A stretch of DNA of 49,774 nt from CAZVIJ01 sp964626735. Its GTDB lineage: Bacteria > Patescibacteriota > Dojkabacteria > JAOAGR01. Below the pieces are notes generated by a model, which was given only the letters and a program-made list of their open reading frames with translations, was not told the origin of the DNA and made no database searches. A program made the position numbers and the translations under genes. Positions 9,001 to 18,494 of this stretch are shown here, piece after piece; positions within the stretch are counted from its first letter, which is position 1, and each line of letters starts with the position of its first letter. The DNA is taken from the NCBI GenBank assembly GCA_964626735.1, contig CAZVIJ010000005.1, forward strand, positions 1 through 49,774, given 5' to 3'.

Positions 9001-12000
9001 TTAGAAATCGCTTCCCACTTTGATCGGGTTGACGGCAACCGTAGGAATCGAGTCGAGCGGTAACGTAATCGGCAAAGCCGACACTCCGATATCACCGACA
9101 CGTCTAAACGCAACCGCATCGGCTGCAACATACTTGTTTCCGAATCCGGTGTTCAAGACTACTTTCCCGTTGCTCGCCAAATCGTACGTACCGAGGTAAA
9201 CCCATCGGGATTCCGTGTAGTTAGGAATGGCAGACCCGCAAAGCTGTCCGTCAACGTATCGCTGGTCGACCGTTTTGGTATCTTTGAGATCGTTTCCGGA
9301 ATATACGGAATACGAAACTACTCCTCTATTGGATGCACATGCGTAATCGACGTAGACAGAGTACCTGCCGTTCAGCGCCGCATTTGTAGCCCACGTGAAC
9401 GTCTCGTTGTTCGTGACCTGGTTGGATCGGAAGAAGTCGCCTCCTATCATGAACTGAGCGACCGAAGCGTTATTCGACATATCCAGCTTGTTCCATGAAA
9501 GAGGATCGTAGGAAACGGTACCTGATGCATTGAAGTCAGCCGTCTTCGCGTTGTCGTCGATGACAATGTCCCTGGTTCCCGCGTACAGCTCCTTTACGCC
9601 GCCGAGAGCTGTTTCGTTGCCGAGAGCGTCGATTGCGGTCATCTTGTAGTAGTAGCTCGTGTTAGGGTCCTGAGTGGCGATATACGAATACCCTGTATTG
9701 CCTACCGTACCTACCAGCACGTAGCTGAGAGGGAGTACCGTGGCATTTGCCCGGTAAATCTTGTATGAGACTGCATCGCCGACGCTTCTCCACTCGACTT
9801 TTACTTGCGAAGAGTCTTCCTCGAGCCAGAAGTATGGCGCCGAAGGAGGGGTGGTATCGTACCTGACGCTGCACCAGTCGCTGTAGTCGCTGAAATTGCC
9901 TGAAAGATCTTTCGCCCGCACTCGGAATCGGTAATTGCCGTCGCCTTGATCGAACCGAAGGTTGTTCTTGGAGACTGAAACGAACGTCGTGGTAATGATC
10001 GTCTGCGTTGCATCAGAAGGTGACGGCGTCTCGAACTGATATTCGTAGCCCGATACCGGCAGCGAGCTTGAGTCTACCGAGATATCCCATTTAGCAAGCA
10101 GGTTGTTCGAGTTGGTGGAGCTCCCGCATGCAAGGTCTGGGTTCTGAAGCTTTAAGTTCGTGGGTACCGATGGAGGTGTGTTATCGACATACAACGACCT
10201 CGTTAAGATCGTGTTGTTTCCCGCCTTGTCTTTGGCGTAAACCGATAGCGTCTGCATCCCATCGAGGAGAAGCTTAGTATCGATACGGCATGTCTGTAAA
10301 CCTCCCTGCAGGCTCGCGTTGAGGCAGAACTTATTGGTGCTCGTACCGAAAATTACGTAAGTAGTCAAAAGGCCGTTTGCATCTCCCGCGCTGAATGCGA
10401 TATCGACCATGCCCGAAACTGACGACTGATCGGCAGGAACTGTCGAGTCGAATGCGAGGCTTGGAGATGTATTATCGACGAGGAGCTGGATAGGGGCATA
10501 CGTGTTGTTCTGGTCACCGAGGTTATTGTCCCGAGCATTGAATGTGAGGGTATATAGTCCGTCTGCGACCGATTTGAAGCCGGTACCGCTCTTCGTATCC
10601 CAATTTAGACAGTAGTTCCCTTGAGGAACTGGCTGGAAGGTACCGTTATTGACAGGTAGCGGCGAGAAATCGCCATCGCTGAAATATCCGGAAGGCAAGT
10701 ACGCGTAAAGGTTTGCCAATACATCGTTGTCGTAAACGTCTGCGCAGATTTGAACATTGCCCCCTATTACCGCGGTACCGTTTTGGTAGTAGTTCGGATC
10801 GTTGAATACGTTGACGTCGGCACCGAAGGCGTTAACGTTGTTGATGCGGTTGAATGTAACCGTCGGGGGGATTGTATCGGTAATGTTGTAGTAGGTGACG
10901 AGACCTAACGATGATTTGTCGAGCTGATCGGTAATCTTGTTGTTGGTTGCGATCTTGTCGATCGAGTTCATCGAGTTGCCGATCTTGCCGTTGAACGTTA
11001 CCGAAAGCGCATCAACCGGTGCTGAGTGGCTGACCAGCCGTATGTAGTCGTTGTCTATTCCCACGAATGCAAGGTTGTTCAAATTGATATTGGCACGTTC
11101 GCCTTCAAGTATTACCCCCTTGTCGCCGCCGCGAAGCTGAGTCGTTCCTTGGATATTAAGCGTCAAATTCTGCGGCGTAGGATTGAAGATTGCGTCGTAA
11201 ACGTGTATGCCCGCATTGCTCGGGTTTGAGATTAATACACCGTTGAGATTGACGGTCGATGGATAGCTGGCGTATCCGAAACGTGAGTAGTTCGCTAGCT
11301 GTACTCCAACGCTCGAATTGCTCACTCTACCACCAGAGATGGTGATGCCTCGCGGATTCTGCACGTTCCAAACCTGGTACCCGAAGTCGCCGTTGGTGAT
11401 ATTGTTGTTCGACAAGACGACATCGGTAGCATCGGCCATGTTAGTGATCCAAATGCCAACCCCCGGGTTCGTTATATTCGAGCTTCTGGTAACCGAGATA
11501 GTATTCCTCGAGATGGTGAAGACGGATGCCTGCTTAGCCTGGAGGTTATGCCAAATACCGGTGAGAAGGCAATCGAGGGTATTGTTGGTAATCAAGGCTG
11601 TTGTGCCTGGATTTGCTTTCGTATAGCTTCCTGTTTGGATACATCGCCTCGTTCGGGTCATCTGGTTGTTGGAGATTTCTGCATAGAAGTTGTCTCCTAT
11701 ATAGATGCCTGCGCCATACGCAGGAGGCTCGACATTATCGAATTTATTGTTGCGGATGTAATTGTTGGACGATGCCTGATTGATATCTGCGAGGTAGAGA
11801 CCGTCTATGTAGAAGTTCTTAATGACGTTGTTTTGGACGACGAGCGAATTGATAAGAGAGGCGTTAATCGCCTGCTGCGCATAGTTGGCGATCGCATACG
11901 CGGCATCAGAATTTGCCTCGTTCATCGGGAGACCGAGATTGAGACGCGGATTATCCCCGTCAATCGTGAAGCCGTCTATTGTGACATTGTTCGCAGCAAC

Positions 12001-12501
12001 TCCGATTACGATACCCTTGCCTGCTATATTGAGTGGATCAGTTGCGGGCGTGGTCAGGATTGCCTCCTGATTTCTGATGGAACTTGCTCCCCTAATACCT
12101 GCATTGGGGCCGACTAGGGTGACTTGCCTGGTAATCGATAAGCTTTCCGGGTAGAAGCCGGGGAAAACGGTAACGGTCGCTCCGGCCATGGAAGCGTTGA
12201 GCGCGTCTTGTATGCGTGCGAACGCGTTGATGCCGAAGGTTAAGCCTCCTCCAAGATCGGAACCTGCCGGAAGGCTCGTCCAATCGTCGTCAACCCATGT
12301 CGTTAGTTGGGAAGGGTTTACCGGAGCAGCAAAAACAACCGAGGTATCTGTTGGAGTATCGGCCGCTGAAGCTGGCCTGATAAATAAGGTAACGTTAGAC
12401 AGGAAAACGGCAAATACAAGCGATAGTATTGCTGATTTCCGCGAAATGGAAACAATTCGCTTAAGGTTGAGGCGCTCGATGTTTACCTTAAAGCTGTACA
12501 T
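9001..12501 (-). CDS. Secreted beta-helix protein with Ig/FN3 modules and a golvesin-like C-terminal domain
   Basis: 1166 residues. A signal peptide ends near ASA (about residue 46). A right-handed beta-helix of the pectate-lyase/PbH1 type fills about 80-530, with recurring NNxI units such as LVVQNNVIKNFYIDGLYL. Ig-like Ca-style modules follow (DNTSPSLAFDSTVPADQSS), then FN3-like repeats (TPPSAPYFWLEEDSSQVKVE). The C-terminal domain (about 1010-1145) resembles the golvesin/xanthan-lyase-associated domain, with SVYVDYACASN, RWVYLGTYDLASNG and AADAVAFRRV. Beta-helices of this type bind or cleave polysaccharide, but no catalytic residues could be assigned. No membrane anchor, so probably released. 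Confidence 0.85.
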   Translation of the reverse strand: MYSFKVNIERLNLKRIVSISRKSAILSLVFAVFLSNVTLFIRPASAADTPTDTSVVFAAPVNPSQLTTWVDDDWTSLPAGSDLGGGLTFGINAFARIQDALNASMAGATVTVFPGFYPESLSITRQVTLVGPNAGIRGASSIRNQEAILTTPATDPLNIAGKGIVIGVAANNVTIDGFTIDGDNPRLNLGLPMNEANSDAAYAIANYAQQAINASLINSLVVQNNVIKNFYIDGLYLADINQASSNNYIRNNKFDNVEPPAYGAGIYIGDNFYAEISNNQMTRTRRCIQTGSYTKANPGTTALITNNTLDCLLTGIWHNLQAKQASVFTISRNTISVTRSSNITNPGVGIWITNMADATDVVLSNNNITNGDFGYQVWNVQNPRGITISGGRVSNSSVGVQLANYSRFGYASYPSTVNLNGVLISNPSNAGIHVYDAIFNPTPQNLTLNIQGTTQLRGGDKGVILEGERANINLNNLAFVGIDNDYIRLVSHSAPVDALSVTFNGKIGNSMNSIDKIATNNKITDQLDKSSLGLVTYYNITDTIPPTVTFNRINNVNAFGADVNVFNDPNYYQNGTAVIGGNVQICADVYDNDVLANLYAYLPSGYFSDGDFSPLPVNNGTFQPVPQGNYCLNWDTKSGTGFKSVADGLYTLTFNARDNNLGDQNNTYAPIQLLVDNTSPSLAFDSTVPADQSSVSGMVDIAFSAGDANGLLTTYVIFGTSTNKFCLNASLQGGLQTCRIDTKLLLDGMQTLSVYAKDKAGNNTILTRSLYVDNTPPSVPTNLKLQNPDLACGSSTNSNNLLAKWDISVDSSSLPVSGYEYQFETPSPSDATQTIITTTFVSVSKNNLRFDQGDGNYRFRVRAKDLSGNFSDYSDWCSVRYDTTPPSAPYFWLEEDSSQVKVEWRSVGDAVSYKIYRANATVLPLSYVLVGTVGNTGYSYIATQDPNTSYYYKMTAIDALGNETALGGVKELYAGTRDIVIDDNAKTADFNASGTVSYDPLSWNKLDMSNNASVAQFMIGGDFFRSNQVTNNETFTWATNAALNGRYSVYVDYACASNRGVVSYSVYSGNDLKDTKTVDQRYVDGQLCGSAIPNYTESRWVYLGTYDLASNGKVVLNTGFGNKYVAADAVAFRRVGDIGVSALPITLPLDSIPTVAVNPIKVGSDF

Positions 12502-12509
12502 ATGAGGAC

Positions 12510-12538
12510 GTTATACCACAATTTACTATAACGTTCAA
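12510..12538 (-). promoter_or_regulatory. Sigma-70-type promoter of the beta-helix gene, overlapping an inverted repeat
   Basis: On the minus strand TTGAAC (12533-12538), a 17-base spacer and TATAAC (12510-12515) start transcription at about 12503, two bases from the ATG at 12501. The promoter lies in a perfect inverted repeat ACGTTATA (12508-12515)/TATAACGT (12527-12534) with an 11-base spacer, which could be an operator. Confidence 0.65.
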
Positions 12539-12708
12539 CAATTTCATTCTATACGACATGCCGTCGCTCTTTGCTTACCTGGATCCGGAATCCGTGAAAG
12601 TGATCGCCGCCCCCCGATCCACCCACACTATAGTACATTTCGTTTACGTCGAATATTCGCCTAAGCTATTCACTTTTCGTCGCTAATCCATTAATATAAC
12701 CGTAAACT

Positions 12709-13185
12709 ATGCCAAACGATCAATCACAACAAATGTCGCTGAACCGAAATCAACCGACACCTCAGCAGCCGCAGCAAGGCGCTCCAATGCAGCAGCCTGC
12801 TCCGCAACAGCAATTCATACCGTACGCAGCTTTTCCTGCAACGCAGAAACGGGAGTATGACCCGAACATCTACACGATGATCGCCGAGCTCGTCGACAGG
12901 AAGTATGGAGCTGAACTCAATCCCCAGGCACGGGAATTTGAAATCGCCCGAGTCTACAACAAGCTCGAAATCGAAATTTTTGAGATGTCCACGTTCCAGC
13001 TGTCTCCCGATAAGCAACAGGAGCTCCAGAAGATGACCGAGGACGCGCAAGTCAACCCAGGCAATCAACAAGAGGTAATCCTGAAGATTCGCGAGTACAT
13101 GCAAAATAACGTTCCCCAAATTGGCGAAATGGTCAATCAGTATATGATCGGCTTCAGGAACCAATACATGGCAGGCCGGTACTGA
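12709..13185 (+). CDS. Small Gln/Pro-rich-headed protein of unknown function
   Basis: 158 residues, no recognised family. Residues 1-50 are low complexity, rich in Gln and Pro. The rest is predicted helical and acidic, with amphipathic stretches such as EFEIARVYNKLEIEIFEM and a helical C-terminus ending RNQYMAGRY. No signal peptide, so probably cytoplasmic. A TATAAC -10 box at 12695-12700 puts the transcript start about two bases before the ATG. It precedes the leuS leader but has a separate transcription unit. The 200 bases upstream hold the two divergent promoters and nothing else that I can see. Confidence 0.65.
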   Translation: MPNDQSQQMSLNRNQPTPQQPQQGAPMQQPAPQQQFIPYAAFPATQKREYDPNIYTMIAELVDRKYGAELNPQAREFEIARVYNKLEIEIFEMSTFQLSPDKQQELQKMTEDAQVNPGNQQEVILKIREYMQNNVPQIGEMVNQYMIGFRNQYMAGRY

Positions 13186-13202
13186 TCTCCGGTTTCTTTT
13201 TA

Positions 13203-13211
13203 TGGTACAAT
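13203..13211 (+). promoter_or_regulatory. Extended -10 promoter of the leuS leader
   Basis: TGGTACAAT (TGn plus TACAAT at 13206-13211) with no convincing -35 box; transcription start is expected near 13218. Confidence 0.55.
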
Positions 13212-13217
13212 GTACTT

Positions 13218-13349
13218 GTTAGCGACGCCGGTACGGTGAAAGCGGCGATGGCGCAAGCCAAAACTCAAAAACCTAATACCAACTTAAAGTTAAAAAGTTA
13301 GGTGGTACCGTGTGATGAGCACCCTACGGATTTCCGGGGTGCTTTTTTT
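13218..13349 (+). promoter_or_regulatory. Short T-box leader controlling leuS
   Basis: The T-box core AGGTGGTACCGTG is at 13300-13312. The antiterminator reads TAGG (13299-13302), bulge TGGTACC (13303-13309), GTG (13310-13312), a 7-base loop, CAC (13320-13322), CCTA (13323-13326). The mutually exclusive terminator is GCACCC-TA-CGG / CCG-GGGTGC (13319-13342) followed by seven T. The bulge bases TGGT can pair with ACCA of an uncharged tRNA whose discriminator is A, as in tRNA-Leu. Only about 80 bases remain for Stem I, far less than in a canonical T-box. A TGTTAG/CTAATA pairing (13217-13222 with 13273-13278) would enclose a CTC Leu codon at 13264-13266. Confidence 0.8.
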
Positions 13350-13363
13350 ATGATTAAAGCACT

Positions 13364-15799
13364 ATGGCAACTACAAAATTCGACCACAAAGGCATCGAAA
13401 AAAAATGGAGCGAACGATGGGCTCAAGAGCACATAAACGCGACGATAGATAACGGCAAGGAAAAGATGTACATACTCGACATGTTCCCCTACCCGTCGGG
13501 AGCGGGATTGCATGTCGGCCATGTCGAGGGCTATACCGCAACCGACATCGTTTCGAGATATTACCGGATGAACGGTAAAGCGGTGCTCCACCCGATGGGA
13601 TGGGACGCCTTTGGGTTGCCCGCCGAGAATTACGCTATCAAAACCGGCATCCATCCGAGAATCAATACGAACGAATCGATCAAGACATTCAAGAAGCAGA
13701 TAGACGCGACCGGCCTCTCATACGATTGGTCCTGGGAGATCGGCACGCACAATCCCGACTACTACAAATGGACCCAGTGGTTTTTCCTTTTCCTATATAA
13801 GAAAGGACTAGCCTATAAGAAGGAAGCTCCCGTCAATTGGTGCGATAGCTGCAAGACGGTTCTCGCGAACGAGCAAGTGGTTGACGGCAGGTGCGAGCGG
13901 TGCGATACCGAAGTCGTCCAAAAGAATATGAGCCAGTGGTTTTTCAAGATTACCGACTATGCAGAACGGCTTATCAAAGATCTCGAAAAGGTGGATTGGC
14001 CCGAATCGACGAAAATCAATCAAATCAATTGGATCGGTAAAAACGAGGGCATTAATATAGAATACCCCGTCGTCGATCAGGACAAGACATTGACCGTCTT
14101 CACCACAAGACCGGATACTAACTACGGCGCAACATTCGTAGTCTTAGCCCCCGATAGCCAGTTCGTAAAAGAAAATATGGATGAGTTCCCGAATGCTGAA
14201 GAGGTTCGGAATTATGCGGAAGAAACAAAAAAGAAGACCGAGCTCGAGCGAATTTCCGAAGGCAAGAAGAAAACCGGGGTAAATACCGGTTGGAAAGTCG
14301 TTAATCGTCTCAACGGCAAGGAGCTACCGGTGTACGTCTCCGATTTCGTACTGGGAAATGTCGGCACGGGCTGCGTCGTCGGCGTTCCGGGACATGATAT
14401 GAGGGATTTCGAATTCGCTCAGGCGATGGGTATAGAAATCGTTCGAGTGGTCGTCGGCAAGGACGGCGATGCTTCGACTATTACCGACGCTTCCCAAGTC
14501 CAGGAGGAAGAGGGAACCATGGTCAACAGCGGATTCCTCGACGGGCTCGATATTCATGAGGCAACGAAGGTGATCATGGATCATATCGAGAAAGAAGGCT
14601 GGGGCAAACGCGTAGTCAACTATAAATTGCGAGACTGGTCTATTTCCCGTCAGCGGTTCTGGGGAGCGCCAATCCCGATAGTCTACGACAAAGACGGTAA
14701 CACTATTCCGGTTGAAGAAACTGATCTACCCGTCATGCTTCCCGACGATGTCGAATTTATGCCGACTGGTCGAAGCCCGCTTACCGACCATCCGGATTTC
14801 GTAACCGCAGACCCATCGAAGTATGGCGAAGGAGCGCGTCGCGAACCCGATACCATGGATACGTTCGTTTGCTCGAGCTGGTACTTCTTCAGATTTTGCG
14901 ATCCGCACAACGAGACAGAGTTCGCGAGCAAGGAATCGATGAAAAAATGGGCACCGGTCGATATCTACGTAGGCGGAGCAGAGCATACGGTGCTTCACCT
15001 CATGTATGCCCGCTTCTTCACCAAAGTACTGTTTGACGAAGGGTACATCGATTTCGATGAGCCGTTCCTGAAATTGAGACACCCGGGCACCATCATGGGA
15101 GAGGATAGCCGTAAAATGAGCAAGCGATGGGGCAATATCATCAACCCGCTTGACGTAATCGACAGCCTTGGCGCAGACGCGTTGAGAATCTACGAAATGT
15201 TTATGGGACCGTTCGATCAATCCAAGCCATGGAATACCCAAACGATCCAGGGTGTAAGGCGATTCCTCGACCGCGTATACGACTTCCGCAACAAGGTTAT
15301 CGAAGGTGAAGCGGATGTAGCGGTGGAATCCGAATTGAATAAGCTTATCAAGAAAGTCGGCAGCGATATTCCGCAATTCAAATTCAACACTGCGGTAGCC
15401 GAATTCATGAAGTTCGTGAATTTCATCGAAGAGAAAGGTACCGTGACCAGGGATCAGTGGTATCGGTTTATTACGACGCTCGCGCCATTTGCTCCCTTCC
15501 TCGCGGAAGAGCTATGGGCAGAGTCGCACGACTTCGATACGTGGAACGCCTCGTACAGCGTACACGCTCAAGCATGGCCAATCTTCGATGAGCAGAAAAT
15601 ACAAAGCGCAGGTATCGTGATCGGTATTCAGGTAAATGGGAAACTTCGGTCTGAAATCGAAATTGACCAGAGCGATTCCGAGGACGACATTAAGCAGAAA
15701 GCGCTTCAAAAGCCTGAGGTTATGAAGTGGACCGAGGGTAAAGAAATCAAGAAAGTAATCTATGTTCCCGGCAAGATTATCAGTGTCGTGGTAGCGTAA
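13364..15799 (+). CDS. leuS: Leucyl-tRNA synthetase
   Basis: 811 residues, normal for bacterial LeuRS. Class I signatures are HVGH (residues 50-53) and KMSKR (584-588). A zinc-binding Cys cluster (CDSC followed by CERC) lies near residues 160-185, and a CP1 editing domain lies between the two halves of the Rossmann fold. It charges tRNA-Leu in the cytoplasm. A T-box leader immediately upstream implies control by uncharged tRNA-Leu. There is no Shine-Dalgarno sequence before the ATG, which lies 14 bases after the terminator T run. Another ATG at 13350 is out of frame. Confidence 0.98.
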   Translation: MATTKFDHKGIEKKWSERWAQEHINATIDNGKEKMYILDMFPYPSGAGLHVGHVEGYTATDIVSRYYRMNGKAVLHPMGWDAFGLPAENYAIKTGIHPRINTNESIKTFKKQIDATGLSYDWSWEIGTHNPDYYKWTQWFFLFLYKKGLAYKKEAPVNWCDSCKTVLANEQVVDGRCERCDTEVVQKNMSQWFFKITDYAERLIKDLEKVDWPESTKINQINWIGKNEGINIEYPVVDQDKTLTVFTTRPDTNYGATFVVLAPDSQFVKENMDEFPNAEEVRNYAEETKKKTELERISEGKKKTGVNTGWKVVNRLNGKELPVYVSDFVLGNVGTGCVVGVPGHDMRDFEFAQAMGIEIVRVVVGKDGDASTITDASQVQEEEGTMVNSGFLDGLDIHEATKVIMDHIEKEGWGKRVVNYKLRDWSISRQRFWGAPIPIVYDKDGNTIPVEETDLPVMLPDDVEFMPTGRSPLTDHPDFVTADPSKYGEGARREPDTMDTFVCSSWYFFRFCDPHNETEFASKESMKKWAPVDIYVGGAEHTVLHLMYARFFTKVLFDEGYIDFDEPFLKLRHPGTIMGEDSRKMSKRWGNIINPLDVIDSLGADALRIYEMFMGPFDQSKPWNTQTIQGVRRFLDRVYDFRNKVIEGEADVAVESELNKLIKKVGSDIPQFKFNTAVAEFMKFVNFIEEKGTVTRDQWYRFITTLAPFAPFLAEELWAESHDFDTWNASYSVHAQAWPIFDEQKIQSAGIVIGIQVNGKLRSEIEIDQSDSEDDIKQKALQKPEVMKWTEGKEIKKVIYVPGKIISVVVA

Positions 15800-15802
15800 T
15801 AA

Positions 15803-15828
15803 AAAAGCCTCCAGCTATGGAGGCTTTT
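15803..15828. terminator. Bidirectional terminator between leuS and ssb
   Basis: Perfect 10-bp stem AAAAGCCTCC/GGAGGCTTTT with loop AGCTAT. It has A and T runs on both sides, so it can end leuS (plus) and ssb (minus). Confidence 0.9.
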
Positions 15829-15832
15829 ATAA

Positions 15833-16273
15833 TTAGAACGGAAGTTCGTCGTCGTCGACGCTTTTGACTTGCGGCTCATCGTCGTACGAGCTGTTTTGCT
15901 TTGGAGCGCCGCCGCTAAAGCCGCCTCCATCGCCATCCCTTCGAGAATCGAGCATGACCATATCAACCAGTCGAACCTTGAATTTCGTTCTTTGCTTACC
16001 GGAATCCGCATCGGTCCATACGTCTGATTTTAGCGTACCCTCGACGTATATCTTCGAGCCTTTCTTGAGGTACTGCGATACAACTTTCGCCAAACCCGAC
16101 CACGCTTCGCAGTCGACGTATATAGTTTGGTCGACCGTTTCGCCCGTCTGCTTCTTGTAGCTATCGTTTATCGCAAGCGAAAACTTCGCGACTTCTATTC
16201 CTTCACGAACTTGGACAACTTCCGGGTCGCGAGTAAGGTTTCCGATTAGAATAATTTTGTTTACTGATTTCAT
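15833..16273 (-). CDS. ssb: Single-stranded DNA-binding protein
   Basis: 146 residues. The N-terminal OB fold (about 1-108) starts MKSVNKIILIGNLTRDPEV, as in bacterial SSB. A Gly/Ser-rich linker follows, then the acidic tail DDDELPF, the docking peptide for partners such as RecO and RNase HI. It coats single-stranded DNA in replication and repair; recO lies in the same minus-strand block. Start chosen at the family-typical ATG; no Shine-Dalgarno sequence precedes it. Confidence 0.96.
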   Translation of the reverse strand: MKSVNKIILIGNLTRDPEVVQVREGIEVAKFSLAINDSYKKQTGETVDQTIYVDCEAWSGLAKVVSQYLKKGSKIYVEGTLKSDVWTDADSGKQRTKFKVRLVDMVMLDSRRDGDGGGFSGGAPKQNSSYDDEPQVKSVDDDELPF

Positions 16274-16308
16274 AATATTTCAAGTTTAGCAAAATTCAGT
16301 TTGAATTG

Positions 16309-17169
16309 CTAATCACTAAACTTTGCTCCTTCCAACATTTTGAATGCTGCCTCCATTGCGGGGAGTGCGGATTTCTTAGGAGAGATCATTTCGAGGTGGT
16401 TGAGCGGCGCGGTTTTGCAGTAAGTTTCGGTACTGTAGCCGACAAGCACCGAGTACGAATTGGAGTTTTTCTTGGTGACGAAGGTGCCGGCGTACTCACC
16501 GCCACCCGAAAAGCTATGCGGGCACTCTTCGCTTCCTACCCCATCACCGAAGAAATACACCGGCAAAAAGGAGATCGTATTGTTGAGCTTTATTTGGCGG
16601 GGTTTTATTTCGTACGCTATACCACTTGTTTGCGATATATCTGAGACCAAATTGAGTGAATTGCCTTTCTTGTTCGCGAGCGTCTCGTTTTTTACCCGCA
16701 CGACGATATCGCTACTTTGCGACTCGCTCATCTGAAGGACCAGTGTCGCGCTGAGTTCATCGTATGCCATATAAGGAAACGATTTAGGCACGGAAAGCGT
16801 TACGCCAAAATCTTGGGGTAGTTCGGCGAGAGATGCTATTTTTTTGAACTGGGTCGGCACGGTTTCAGTGACCGATGGCGTTGGAGTCGGATACACGGTG
16901 CCGGTTGGGCTTGTCGGATATACTGTCCCGCCTACTTCGGGGGTATCGGTAACGGGTGTGCCGAATGTCGTTTTCGCGGTATTCGAGTTCGTTCCCGTAT
17001 CTTTGCCGGCCATTTTGTCTGAGTCGCCTGCTGTTTGGGAGGGCTTGCCGAGGGACAATCCAAGCAAGAAACTCAATATGAGAACGATGCAGGCGGTTGC
17101 TGATACAAGAATTTTTCTCAGCTTGCCTGATTTTATATGTTCTAATGTTTTTGCCCTGACAGCATCCAT
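16309..17169 (-). CDS. Membrane-anchored protein with Thr/Pro stalk, unknown function
   Basis: 286 residues. A short basic cytoplasmic head, one membrane helix (about 20-41, ILVSATACIVLILSFLLGL), a low-complexity stalk with TVYPTSPTGTVYPTPTPS, then an extracellular beta-rich domain (about 110-286) with two Cys (EECPHSF and ETYCKTAP) that could pair. No known family recognised. The architecture matches the protein at 47109-47951, although the outer domains do not obviously align. It lies between ssb and murA on the same strand. Confidence 0.7.
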   Translation of the reverse strand: MDAVRAKTLEHIKSGKLRKILVSATACIVLILSFLLGLSLGKPSQTAGDSDKMAGKDTGTNSNTAKTTFGTPVTDTPEVGGTVYPTSPTGTVYPTPTPSVTETVPTQFKKIASLAELPQDFGVTLSVPKSFPYMAYDELSATLVLQMSESQSSDIVVRVKNETLANKKGNSLNLVSDISQTSGIAYEIKPRQIKLNNTISFLPVYFFGDGVGSEECPHSFSGGGEYAGTFVTKKNSNSYSVLVGYSTETYCKTAPLNHLEMISPKKSALPAMEAAFKMLEGAKFSD

Positions 17170-17195
17170 GTAATCATATTACCCTTTTGTGGATG

Positions 17196-18473
17196 TCATT
17201 CAAGGCGTATGTCCGCGCCGAGGGTTTTGAACGTTTCTATAATGTCTGGATATCTTCGGGTGATCATGTCGGCGTTCGTGATGACGGTCTTTCCTTGTGC
17301 AGAAAGCCCCGCAAGCAGGAGGGCGTGAGCGCTCTGAATGATACTCGGAGCAGACACGGTCGTCCCCTTGTAGTTTGCCGATCCGAGCACGATGACGCGA
17401 TGCGGGTCAGCCATGATCATGCTGCCTCTCAACTTCTGGAGCTCTTCGGTGAAAAAAAGCTGCGTCTCGTACATGCGTGTACTGACGATCATGGTACCGA
17501 CCGCTTTCGATGCAAGCACAAGCGCCTGCGGCATGAGATCTACGGGAAACATCGGCCACGGCTGATCGTAGATCTTATCGATGTCGCCTCGGATGTTTGT
17601 TTTATTGATGAGCTTTTGGCCGCTCGGAACGAAAATGTCTTCTCCACGTATTTCTACCTGTACATTGCACTTGGCGAAATAGTTGAGGATATTCACCATA
17701 TGCTCCGGTATCGCGTTCTTGATCAAGATTTCTCCATCGGTGATGACAGCTGCGACAATAAGCCCTCCAATATCGATATGATCCGATATGACCGTCCATT
17801 CGCCGCCGCTCAAAGCATCAACCCCATCGACAACGAGCCTGTTCGAGCCGATTCCTTCTATTTTAGCCCCCAGCGAGACGAGGAAATTGCACAAGTCCTG
17901 CGTGTGGGGCTCGCATGCGGCATTGTAGATAACCGTGCGTCCCTTAGCTTTTACCGCTGCAAGCACGATGTTTTCGGTACCGGTGACCGATGCCTCGAGG
18001 AGCCAGAGATCAGAGCCGATTAATCCGTCGGTCTTGAGGGTATACCATGTTTCCTTGTCGATTTCCACTCCTAGTGACTTGAGGCCTTGGAAATGGGTGT
18101 CGAGCGGGCGATTGCCGAGCTTGCACCCGCCCGGATCTGAAATCTCGGCTTTGCCAAATCGGGAAAGCAACGGCCCCAAAAAAACGAATGATGTTCGTTC
18201 CTTTTGCGCTAGCTCCTCATCTAGCTTGTAGGTATTAATCGTCGATGCATCCAATCGTATCGTATTGCCTTTAAGGTAGGATACCTTACCGCCCAGTTTC
18301 TTGAAGACATTGAGAACGACACGGACTGCGGAGCTTTTAGGCACATTGTGGATGGTCACCGGCCCATCTGCGAGGATACTTGCGGGAATCAGCTTAATAA
18401 TGGAATTCTTGTTTGCTACGGGCGTAACCGTACCTGTGAGAGGTCTACCTCCTTGAATTACGATTTTTGACAT
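17196..18473 (-). CDS. murA: UDP-N-acetylglucosamine 1-carboxyvinyltransferase
   Basis: 425 residues, normal length for the inside-out alpha/beta barrel of MurA. It has the NKN substrate motif (21-23) and the mobile loop GGCKLGNRPLDTH with the catalytic, fosfomycin-target Cys at 117. It transfers enolpyruvate from PEP to UDP-GlcNAc, the first committed step of peptidoglycan synthesis, in the cytoplasm. Its presence supports a peptidoglycan wall. It ends a minus-strand run of envelope genes. Confidence 0.96.
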   Translation of the reverse strand: MSKIVIQGGRPLTGTVTPVANKNSIIKLIPASILADGPVTIHNVPKSSAVRVVLNVFKKLGGKVSYLKGNTIRLDASTINTYKLDEELAQKERTSFVFLGPLLSRFGKAEISDPGGCKLGNRPLDTHFQGLKSLGVEIDKETWYTLKTDGLIGSDLWLLEASVTGTENIVLAAVKAKGRTVIYNAACEPHTQDLCNFLVSLGAKIEGIGSNRLVVDGVDALSGGEWTVISDHIDIGGLIVAAVITDGEILIKNAIPEHMVNILNYFAKCNVQVEIRGEDIFVPSGQKLINKTNIRGDIDKIYDQPWPMFPVDLMPQALVLASKAVGTMIVSTRMYETQLFFTEELQKLRGSMIMADPHRVIVLGSANYKGTTVSAPSIIQSAHALLLAGLSAQGKTVITNADMITRRYPDIIETFKTLGADIRLE

Positions 18474-18494
18474 TTGACAGTTTTACCTACCGAG

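Noticed and set aside
11548..12117. 189-codon plus-strand ORF inside the beta-helix gene
   Set aside because: No family similarity and complementary to a clear coding frame.
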